A stretch of DNA of 64,000 nucleotides from contig JAEUHR010000025.1 of assembly GCA_016794425.1 (NCBI GenBank), forward strand, positions 1-64,000. Reading direction: 5' to 3'. The position numbers and the translations under genes were made by a program. The stretch's first letter is position 1; every line of letters begins with the position of its first letter. Below, piece after piece: positions 11,615 to 19,225 of this stretch. The notes below the pieces were generated by a model, which was given only the letters and a program-made list of their open reading frames with translations, was not told the DNA's origin and did no database searches. Origin of the DNA: Planctomycetota bacterium (GTDB lineage Bacteria > Planctomycetota > UBA1135 > UBA2386).

Positions 11615-14239
11615 ATGAAGATCCAATCGCCCAGAATCCGCGTCTTGGCCGCAACCGCTGCTATCGCCAGCGCCGCACCCTCAGTCGCGCAGTGCACCAA
11701 CACCTGGATCCCCCAAGGTGGTGTAGGCGGAGTCGACTCACGAGTCGCCCAGTTGGCACAGTGGGACCAGGATGGCGTCGGACCACAGCCACCGGTGATC
11801 GTCGTCCAAGGAACATTCCGAGTCGCCGGCAACATAGCGGCGGACGGCATTGCCGCATATAATCCGAACACTGCTACGTGGTCCGGCTTCGGCGGCCCCC
11901 CGGGCAACACCGTGACGGCAATGACCACGCTGCCGAACGGAGACCTGGTTGGATTCGCGCCGCCGACAGGCGCGACGACAACCTACGACCTGGTGCGATG
12001 GGACGGGACTGGATGGTCGCTGCTGGCGACGGGGATGAACGACGTTGTGTGGTCGCTCGCGGTCATGCCGAATGGCGATCTCGTGGCCGGTGGAAGCTTC
12101 GCGACAGCAGGAGGTGTGCCTGCCAAGGGTGTCGCCCGCTGGAACGGCGTGGTTTGGTCGGCGCTTGGATCCGGAATCGAGGACGGAGCCGGGGGCCCAG
12201 GCACCGTGGTTGCAGTCACCGCGATGGCGAACGGCGACATTGTCGCGGCTGGCTACTTCCCAATCGCTGGGGGCAATCCCGTTGGCAACGTCGCGAGCTG
12301 GAACGGAACTGCATGGAGCTCACTCGGCGCCGGTGTCTCCAACTTCCCGGAAGAGCCTGTCGTGCTCTGCGCGTCGCAGCTGCCAAACGGAGACCTCGTC
12401 GTCGGCGGCATCTTCGACATGGCCGGGACCTCGCCAGCAGCCGGCATCGCCAGATGGGACGGATCGGCTTGGTCACCGCTCGGCTCGGGGGTGCAGGGAC
12501 TCGGTGATCCCCGTGTCCGGGCGATGACAGTGTCGGCGACCGGCGAGCTCGTCGTGGGCGGCCTGTTCGCCAACGCCGGTGGCGTCGCCGGCACGAGCTG
12601 CATCGCGCGGTGGAACGGGTCGGCATGGGCCAGCCTGGGAGGTGGCTGCGACTACGAGGTGCTGGCGCTGTCGGTCCTCCCTGGCGGTGACCTGATGGCT
12701 GCCGGGAGCTTCGGTACCGCAGGGGCGGTGCCCGCGAGTTGCATCGCCCGCTGGAACGGTGCAGCTTGGTCCGCCCTCAGCCCCGTCATCACGGACGGCC
12801 AGGTCACTGCCTTGCACACGTTGCCCGATGGCAGCCTGGTTGCGGGTGGCAACTTCACGGTGATCGGCGCAGTGCCGTGCCAACACGTCGCGCGCTGGGA
12901 CGGATCCGCATGGACCCCCTTGGGCACTGGCGTGACCACGAATCCGCTGGCCTTCGAACAGGTCAGCGCGATCGCCACCCTCACGAACGGTGACGTGGTC
13001 GTGGGCGGCTCGTTCCTCACTGCCGGCGGCGTCCCGGGCACGATGCGGATCGCACGCTGGAACGGTAGCGCCTGGTCAGCACTGGGCTCGGGTGTCGGCT
13101 GGCCATTCGAGACGACCTCGGTCGAATGCTGTGTGCGGATGCCGAACGGCGACTTGATCGCCGGCGGCACCTTCACCTTTGCCGGCAGCGGGTTCGCCCC
13201 CCACGTTGCCCGCTGGAACGGCAGCACTTGGTCGAGCGTCGGCGGCGGCGCCAACGGCGACGTCCTCGCACTCGCGGTGGCTGGGAATGGCGACCTGATC
13301 ATCGGCGGGCAATTCGACACGCTCTTCCCGGGGCCCATCACCGGCGCCAACGGGATCGCGCGGTGGAACGGGACGGCTTGGTCCAAGTTCGGGTCGGGAC
13401 TCAACGACCGTGTGTACGCGATCCTCGTATTGGGCAACGGTGACATCGTCGTCGGCGGGGACTTCACATCCGCGGGCGGCGTGGTTGCCAACCGGCTGGC
13501 ACGTTGGAACGGTACGGCGTGGTCTGCTCTCGGTACCGGCGTGGACGGCCGCGTCACGAGCTTGGTGGCCCTGCCGAACGGCGACCTGATGGCTACTGGT
13601 GCGTTCACATCCGCCGGCGGCCAACCGGCTGCGCACGTCGCGCGATGGAACGGAACGTCGTGGTCCGCAGTCGGCGACGGCATCGACGCGCTCGCCGAAG
13701 CAGCCACCAGCCTCCCCAATGGCGACGTCGTCGTCGGCGGCTCGTTCCTGCTCGCTGACGGTGCTCCGTCCGCATGCCTCGCGCGAATCACGACCACGTG
13801 TCCCGCCATTGCTGCGCCGTACGGCAATGTGTGCACGGGGCCCGGTGGACCGCTGGCGCTCGCCGCAATCAGCCTCCCCTGGGCCGGCTCCACATTTCGC
13901 ACGCAGACAACCGGGCTGGGCCCGATATCATTTGCGTTCGTGATGCTTGGCTTCGGCCAACTGTCACCCGGCGCGTTCCCCATCAACCCAGGGCTGCTCG
14001 GGATCGTCCCCGGCCCCATTGCTGGTTGCGACCTGCTCCTCTCGAGCATCGACTTCAACGCCGGCCTCTTGCCCACCGGCGGCACTGCCACGTGGACCCT
14101 GCCCTTGGCGACGGTCCAGGCCGACCCGTCGCTACCCGGCGTTGCCTTCTACGTCCAGGTCGCCGACCTCGACTTCAGCGCCGACTGGGTCAGCACCAGC
14201 ACGACGAACGGCTTGGAGTGCACGGTCGGGGCATTCTAG
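11615..14239 (+). CDS. Secreted 'ARWNG' repeat protein, probable beta-propeller
   Basis: The 874-residue protein has a signal peptide (start MKIQSPRIRVLAATAAIA, cleavage near PSVAQC). The body, about 40-720, is built from roughly 15 repeats of 40-45 residues of the form 'GDLVAGGSFxxAGGVPAxxIARWNGxxWSxLGSGV'. These are typical of secreted planctomycetal proteins and likely form kelch- or delta-60-like propellers. The last 130 residues (from CTGPGGPLALAAISLPW) are the C-terminal module shared with other exported proteins here, ending TNGLECTVG. ATG 11615 is chosen because GGGAGG lies 7 nt upstream and the signal peptide follows at once. Role unknown; likely cell-surface binding or structure. 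Confidence 0.85.
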   Translation: MKIQSPRIRVLAATAAIASAAPSVAQCTNTWIPQGGVGGVDSRVAQLAQWDQDGVGPQPPVIVVQGTFRVAGNIAADGIAAYNPNTATWSGFGGPPGNTVTAMTTLPNGDLVGFAPPTGATTTYDLVRWDGTGWSLLATGMNDVVWSLAVMPNGDLVAGGSFATAGGVPAKGVARWNGVVWSALGSGIEDGAGGPGTVVAVTAMANGDIVAAGYFPIAGGNPVGNVASWNGTAWSSLGAGVSNFPEEPVVLCASQLPNGDLVVGGIFDMAGTSPAAGIARWDGSAWSPLGSGVQGLGDPRVRAMTVSATGELVVGGLFANAGGVAGTSCIARWNGSAWASLGGGCDYEVLALSVLPGGDLMAAGSFGTAGAVPASCIARWNGAAWSALSPVITDGQVTALHTLPDGSLVAGGNFTVIGAVPCQHVARWDGSAWTPLGTGVTTNPLAFEQVSAIATLTNGDVVVGGSFLTAGGVPGTMRIARWNGSAWSALGSGVGWPFETTSVECCVRMPNGDLIAGGTFTFAGSGFAPHVARWNGSTWSSVGGGANGDVLALAVAGNGDLIIGGQFDTLFPGPITGANGIARWNGTAWSKFGSGLNDRVYAILVLGNGDIVVGGDFTSAGGVVANRLARWNGTAWSALGTGVDGRVTSLVALPNGDLMATGAFTSAGGQPAAHVARWNGTSWSAVGDGIDALAEAATSLPNGDVVVGGSFLLADGAPSACLARITTTCPAIAAPYGNVCTGPGGPLALAAISLPWAGSTFRTQTTGLGPISFAFVMLGFGQLSPGAFPINPGLLGIVPGPIAGCDLLLSSIDFNAGLLPTGGTATWTLPLATVQADPSLPGVAFYVQVADLDFSADWVSTSTTNGLECTVGAF

Positions 14240-14304
14240 TGCCTTGTCCCGGAAGTGGCCTTGGGTTCTCGCGAGGTCATCGTCGCCACGAACTCGGTCC
14301 CGCC

Positions 14305-14544
14305 ATGGAGAACACCTTCATGAGTGCCGCACCACAGCTCCTGAACGAGGGCATGCAACGTGGCATGCAGCAAGGCATGCAGCAGGGCTCGGCGCGAACG
14401 GTGCTGCGCCTTCTCGAACGACGCTTCGGGTCGCTCGATGCCGCGACGACCGAGCGCGTTGCCGACGCGACCCTGGAAGAACTCGAGACCATCGCCGCAG
14501 GCCTGCTCGACGCCCCGACGCTGAGTGCGGTGTTCGGCGCCTGA
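14305..14544 (+). pseudogene. C-terminal fragment of an Rpn/DUF4351 nuclease (PD-(D/E)XK transposase-like)
   Basis: The 79-residue frame has a GMQRGMQQGMQQG linker followed by ARTVLRLLERRFGSLDA and LEELETIAAGLLDAPTLSAVF. This is the layout of the C-terminal end of Rpn-type recombination-promoting nucleases (DUF4351), in which the helical domain follows a Gln/Gly/Met-rich linker. The N-terminal PD-(D/E)XK nuclease domain, normally about 200 residues, is missing; upstream is only 65 bp before the end of the secreted repeat gene. The linker is coded by a 12-bp tandem repeat at about 14351-14388. It may still be translated from ATG 14305 or 14320, but it is best read as a remnant. Confidence 0.6.
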
Positions 14545-14726
14545 ACGAGCCGCAACGGATGCGTTGCGCCTGAAATCCACCCACCGCCTGCCCCATCCGC
14601 GCACGTCTCCATTGGCGGAGTCCGTGGATGCGCTGCGCTCGAGCCCCCGGAATCGCGGAATCGGCGAACGGTCCCGGCCGCCCGATCGCTGCCCGGGAGG
14701 CCAGGCTTCTGCCGGCCTCCCGGACC

Positions 14727-16931
14727 ATGGACTCGACCCTGCTGCGTTCCTGCACGACGTTCTTCGCGCTGCTCGCCTTCCCGCTGTCCCACACCCTGGC
14801 CCAGGACCTGTCGGCCAAGGACCTGACGGCGCCGCCGGCCGCGACCGGCGTGGTGCTGGTCGACGGTCGCCTGCAAGCGGTCGGCCCGGACTACCGCGCG
14901 CGGTTCGACGCGGCGGGGGTCGTGTTCGAACCGGCGCTGGGCCGGCGTGCGAGCGACACGCAATCATGGCGTTACGACTGGGAGTCGGCGCGCCGCGGCT
15001 CGCGCACGCTGTGGGTGGCAGACGGCGCGGGCGCGCCGCCCGCCTCCGACGGCCCGGCAGAGGCCGTGCACTACGCGCGGGCACCGGGCTTCGTCGAGGT
15101 CTACGAAGCGCGGCGCGAAGGGCTCGCGCAGAGCTTCGTGTTCGCAGAGCGTCCGGCCGGCACCGGCGACCTGGTCGTGCGAGGCCGCATTCGTTCGTCG
15201 ATGGCGCTGCAGAGCCACGACGCGGCGAACGGTCTGTACTACGAACTGGCGGGGGTCGGCGGCGTGCGCGTCGGCGGCGTGACCGGCGTCGATGCGAACG
15301 GCGCCACCGCGGCCGGCACCATGCGGCTCGACGGCGACCGCGTCGAATACACGCTGCCGGCGGCGTTCGTCGACCACGCCGCCTACCCGATGGTGCTCGA
15401 TCCGCTGATCGGCGCGGCGTTCCCGATCGGCGATGCCACGGGCATCGACACGATGCCGAGCGCGGCGTTCGACCAGTCGACCCAGCACTGGTACGTGGTC
15501 TGGACCGTGGTGGTCAGTGCCTCCGACGAGGAGGTTCGTGGACAGATGCTGACCTCGACCGGCGCGCTGGTCGGTTCCGTCAAGGTGTTCGCGAGCAGCG
15601 TCGACACGAGCCATCCGCCGGCGGTCGTCAGCGTGAACGGAACCAACCGTTTCCTGGTCGTCTGCCTGACGCCGAACGTGCAGCAGGCGATCCTGTTCTG
15701 TCGTTCCGTCGACGCGGCGACGGGCAACGCGTCGGGCGCGGTGTGGATCACCTCCAACAACTTCGCGGCCTTCCGGTTCGGCGTCGGCGGCGATCTGCGC
15801 AGCACCGGCGACACCGCGATCGTCGCCTTCTCGGACAGCCAGTTGGGTGACAAGCAGGTGCGGGCGGTGCGGGTGCAGGTGCCGAGCACCGGCAACCCCG
15901 TGGTCGGTGCACCGGTGGTCCTCACTTCCGAGACCAGCCCCGACGCCTGGACGCACACCGACGTCGCGGTCAGCCGTACCGGCGGCACCAGCGGCCGGTG
16001 GCTCGTCACCTGGGTGCGGCGCAACCTCACCGTGAGCGGCGCCGCGGTCAGCGAGGTCGGCACCGTGTGCGCACCCGCCACGACGATCTACACGCCGGGG
16101 CTGTTCGTCAGCACGAAGTCGATCGCGTGCGCAACTGCTGACGGCGACCGGTTCGCGGTCGCCTACCACACCAGTTCGGCGCTGGGGGGCACCGAGAACC
16201 TCTGGGTCCGCCCCGTCTCGCTGCTCGGCGTCTGTCCGACGACGATGGTGGCCGGCTCCGGGGTGCAGGTGGACCTCGGCACCGGCGGCGACTCGCTGCC
16301 GGCGATCGACTTCGCCCGCGACAAGTACCTGATCGCCTGGCGTCGGCTCGGCGGCGGCGGCAGCTACGAAGTCGTGGTCAAGGGCATCGATCCGGTGACC
16401 TGCGCCGACTGCGGCGTCGTCCATGCCGTCGAACCGGGCGCCGGCGCGCAGGATTGGCCCTCGGTGGCGTCGCGCTACAGCGGCGGCGACGTCGCCAGCG
16501 ACACCGGCCTCGTCGTCTGGACCAACGGCACGATCCGCGGCCGACGCGTCGAAGCCAGCGGCACCGGTGCGGTGGTGAACCTCGGCGGCGCCTGCGGCGG
16601 CGCGGCGGGGACCAACGTCGCCGGCCACGTCGGCGCGCCCGTGCTGGGCAACCTCGACTTCCAGCTGACCCTGACGTCACCGTCGGCTCCCGTGCTGGCG
16701 CTCGTGATCGGCCTGTCGAACCTCTCGATCCCCTGTGGTCCCTGCACGCTGGTGCCCGCAGCCGACATCCTCGCGGCCGGTGGCGGGCCGGTGTCGCTGC
16801 CGCTGCCGTGCGATCTCAGTTACCTCGGCGTCACGTTCTACACGCAGTGGCTGACCCTGCAGCCGGGCGGTTGCGCGGTGCTGCCCGACTTCGGCCTGTC
16901 GAACGCGCTGCAGTTCACGATCGCCGAATGA
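14727..16931 (+). CDS. Secreted protein with shared C-terminal module
   Basis: The 734-residue protein has a signal peptide (MDSTLLRSCTTFFALLAFPLSHTLA, then QD). About 30-230 is a beta-rich region that ends in YPMVLDPLIG, a 'yPvxiDP' turn seen before repeat domains in many large secreted proteins. The middle part (about 235-600) is a repeated FDQSTQHWYVVWT-like pattern that fits a beta-propeller. The last 120 residues, from GGACGG, carry CGPCT, PCD, YTQWL and NALQFTIAE, closely matching the partial protein at 1-248. ATG 14727 gives the signal peptide directly. No enzymatic motif was recognised. The function is probably envelope-associated. Confidence 0.78.
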   Translation: MDSTLLRSCTTFFALLAFPLSHTLAQDLSAKDLTAPPAATGVVLVDGRLQAVGPDYRARFDAAGVVFEPALGRRASDTQSWRYDWESARRGSRTLWVADGAGAPPASDGPAEAVHYARAPGFVEVYEARREGLAQSFVFAERPAGTGDLVVRGRIRSSMALQSHDAANGLYYELAGVGGVRVGGVTGVDANGATAAGTMRLDGDRVEYTLPAAFVDHAAYPMVLDPLIGAAFPIGDATGIDTMPSAAFDQSTQHWYVVWTVVVSASDEEVRGQMLTSTGALVGSVKVFASSVDTSHPPAVVSVNGTNRFLVVCLTPNVQQAILFCRSVDAATGNASGAVWITSNNFAAFRFGVGGDLRSTGDTAIVAFSDSQLGDKQVRAVRVQVPSTGNPVVGAPVVLTSETSPDAWTHTDVAVSRTGGTSGRWLVTWVRRNLTVSGAAVSEVGTVCAPATTIYTPGLFVSTKSIACATADGDRFAVAYHTSSALGGTENLWVRPVSLLGVCPTTMVAGSGVQVDLGTGGDSLPAIDFARDKYLIAWRRLGGGGSYEVVVKGIDPVTCADCGVVHAVEPGAGAQDWPSVASRYSGGDVASDTGLVVWTNGTIRGRRVEASGTGAVVNLGGACGGAAGTNVAGHVGAPVLGNLDFQLTLTSPSAPVLALVIGLSNLSIPCGPCTLVPAADILAAGGGPVSLPLPCDLSYLGVTFYTQWLTLQPGGCAVLPDFGLSNALQFTIAE

Positions 16932-16953
16932 CGGCGCGGGCCGTGCCCTCGGA

Positions 16954-16959
16954 TAGAAC
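16954..16959 (+). promoter_or_regulatory. TAGAAC -10-like element, leaderless type
   Basis: TAGAAC ends 6 nt before ATG 16966. It lacks the final T of TAnnnT, so it is a weaker member of the series. Confidence 0.3.
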
Positions 16960-16965
16960 GCAGCG

Positions 16966-17421
16966 ATGCGCGGCTCGTTCGTCGTCCTGGTCCTGGCGGC
17001 CTGCTCGTCGGCGCCGCCGCCGCCTCGCGTGCACGCCTTCCGCCTGCTGCCTGGCCAGGATCTGCGCGCCGGCATCCAGCGGTTCGTCGACGAACACGGC
17101 ATCGAGGCGGGCTGGATCGCCACCTGCGTCGGCAGTCTGACCGAATGGTCGCTGCGGTTCGCCAACGAACCGGACGGGCGGCGCGGCGCGGGCCACTTCG
17201 AGATCGTGTCGCTGTGCGGCACCGTGTCGCGGCACGGCAGCCACCTGCACCTCGCGGTCGCCGACGGCGAAGGTCGTACGATCGGCGGCCACGTGCTCGA
17301 GGGGTGCCGGGTCTACACGACCGCGGAGCTCGTGATCGGCGAGTCGCCGGCGCACGTGTTCACGCGCGCGCAGGACGGCAGCACGCCGTGGGCGGAGCTG
17401 CAGATCGGCTGGCGGCGCTAG
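16966..17421 (+). CDS. PPC (DUF296) domain lipoprotein
   Basis: The 151-residue protein begins with a short lipoprotein signal (VVLVLAAC, lipid Cys at about 13). The remainder is a complete PPC/DUF296 domain: a start at about 25 (RLLPGQDLRAGIQRFV), GIEAGWIATCVGSLTEWSLRF, the histidine-rich GSHLHLAVAD and GGHVLEGCRVYTTAELVI. In plants PPC domains are fused to AT-hooks and bind DNA, while bacterial PPC proteins are stand-alone trimers that bind metal through conserved histidines. Export of a PPC domain is unusual. A weak leaderless promoter precedes ATG 16966. The PGM1-like ligase gene follows after 132 bp on the same strand. Confidence 0.8.
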   Translation: MRGSFVVLVLAACSSAPPPPRVHAFRLLPGQDLRAGIQRFVDEHGIEAGWIATCVGSLTEWSLRFANEPDGRRGAGHFEIVSLCGTVSRHGSHLHLAVADGEGRTIGGHVLEGCRVYTTAELVIGESPAHVFTRAQDGSTPWAELQIGWRR

Positions 17422-17553
17422 CGAACGGCAGTTCCCCGGCCGTGCCCTCGCCGCGGGTCGGACCAGCCGTGCAGCGGCCCCGGCCGACCGGCGTGCGATC
17501 GATTCTCGGGTCCCCCCTTGTCAGCGGCGATCCGGGCGCAACGCTGCGGCAGC

Positions 17554-19125
17554 GTGAGCTCCACCGCCGACGAGATCGCCGCGTTCCGGCAACTGCAGGC
17601 CAAGCTGCCGGCCATCTGGGCCGCGGTGCACGAACAGCCGCGGCAGCCCCATTCGTGCCTGATCGTGCCGTCGCTGAGCTTCGACCAGGAGGAGCTGCAG
17701 AAGGTCAAGGGCGTGTCGTTCTACGAGGAGCGCCTGTTGTTCATGCTGATGCGACTGCGGCGGCCCGGCGTGCGCATCATGTACGTGACCAGCCAGCCGG
17801 TCGAAGAGGACATCGTCGACTACTACCTGCAGCTGCTCGTCGGCGTGCCGCCGGTGCACGCCAAGCGCCGCCTGACGATGTTGTGCGTGCAGGACGCGAG
17901 CCCGCGCGCGCTGACCGAGAAGATCCTCGAACGGCCGCGCGTGATCGAGCGCATCCGTCAGTGGATCGGCGACCGCGAGCGTGCCTACCTGACCAGCTTC
18001 ACGACCTCGCCGCTGGAGCGCACGCTGGCGATCCGCCTCGGCATCCCGCTGAACGGTGCCGATCCCGAACTGCTGCACCTGGGCAGCAAGTCGGGGTCGC
18101 GGGAGACGTTCCGCGACGCAGGCATCGAACTGCCGGTCGGGTTCGAGAACGTGCCGGACGAGGACGCGGCGGTCGCGGCGCTCGACGCGCTGAAGCGCGA
18201 CAAGCCGCAGCTGCGGCGCGCGGTGGTGAAGCTCAATGCCGGCTTCTCCGGTGAGGGCAACGCGCTGTTCACCTATCCGGCGCCGATGCCGGCGGAGTCG
18301 TCGGCGCGGCAGACCGCCATTCGCGCGGCGCTGCACACGCTGAAGTTCTCGGCGCCCGAACACTCGAAGGTCGAGTTCTTCAGCAAGTTCCGGCAGATGG
18401 GCGGCGTCGTCGAGGAGTTCCTCGAGGCGGAACAGGTGCACTCGCCGAGCGTGCAGATGCGCATCACGCCGGCCGGCGATCTGCACATCATCTCGACGCA
18501 CGACCAGGCGCTCGGCGGCGATTCGGGCCAGGTCTACCTCGGCTGCCGGTTCCCCGCCGACGCGGACTACCGCAGCCTGATCACCGAGCGCGCGTACCAC
18601 GTCGGCGAAGTGCTGCGCAGCCGCGGCGTGCTCGGCCGGTTCGCGATCGACTTCCTCGTCTACCGCCAGGCCGGCACGGATTGGCGCTGCGCCGCGATCG
18701 AGATCAACCTGCGCATGGGCGGCACCACGTTCCCGTTCATGGCGCTCGACTTCCTGACCGGCGGCGCGATCAACGGCTCGGGCGACTACCGCTCGCGCAC
18801 CGGGGTGCCCAAGTACTACTTCGCGACCGACGCGCTGGTGTCGCCGTCGTACCGCGGCCTGCTGCCGCAGGACTTCCTCGAGATCGTGATCCACCACGGT
18901 CTGCACTGGAGTCCGCAGACCGAGACCGGCGTGCTGTTCCACATGATCGGCGCGCTGTCGCAGTTCGGGAAGCTGGGCGTGATCTGCATCGCCGACAGCG
19001 CCCAGGCCGCCAGCGAGCTCTACCAGCGCACGCGCGACGTGCTGGACATGGAGACGCACGCGGAGCGGACCGGCCGCGGCGAGCTGCACTCGATGTTCGA
19101 CGACTTCCCGCACCTGATGGACTAG
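17554..19125 (+). CDS. PGM1-like ATP-grasp peptide ligase
   Basis: The 523-residue protein starts with a pre-ATP-grasp domain (about 1-170) containing VTSQPVEEDIVDYYL and LLHLGSKSGSRETF. The ATP-grasp fold follows from about 170 to 410, with RRAVVKLNAGFSGEGNALF as the ATP-binding lysine region, VVEEFLEAEQVHSPSVQMRI, and IEINLRMGGTT as the metal-binding end. This matches the family of PGM1, the ligase that joins peptides in pheganomycin synthesis, and many uncharacterised bacterial homologues. It should couple a carboxylate to an amine with ATP. GTG 17554 is preferred over a TTG at 17518 because the conserved region begins just after it. No biosynthetic cluster is nearby, so substrate and product are unknown. 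Confidence 0.82.
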   Translation: MSSTADEIAAFRQLQAKLPAIWAAVHEQPRQPHSCLIVPSLSFDQEELQKVKGVSFYEERLLFMLMRLRRPGVRIMYVTSQPVEEDIVDYYLQLLVGVPPVHAKRRLTMLCVQDASPRALTEKILERPRVIERIRQWIGDRERAYLTSFTTSPLERTLAIRLGIPLNGADPELLHLGSKSGSRETFRDAGIELPVGFENVPDEDAAVAALDALKRDKPQLRRAVVKLNAGFSGEGNALFTYPAPMPAESSARQTAIRAALHTLKFSAPEHSKVEFFSKFRQMGGVVEEFLEAEQVHSPSVQMRITPAGDLHIISTHDQALGGDSGQVYLGCRFPADADYRSLITERAYHVGEVLRSRGVLGRFAIDFLVYRQAGTDWRCAAIEINLRMGGTTFPFMALDFLTGGAINGSGDYRSRTGVPKYYFATDALVSPSYRGLLPQDFLEIVIHHGLHWSPQTETGVLFHMIGALSQFGKLGVICIADSAQAASELYQRTRDVLDMETHAERTGRGELHSMFDDFPHLMD

Positions 19126-19225
19126 CGGGTGGAGCCGGTCGACGGCGGCGTTTCCCGATTCGACCGTGCTCGCCCCCACGCGCGGCGAGTGCGGATGCTT
19201 CGTTGCCCTGCCCCGCGGCCGGGCG

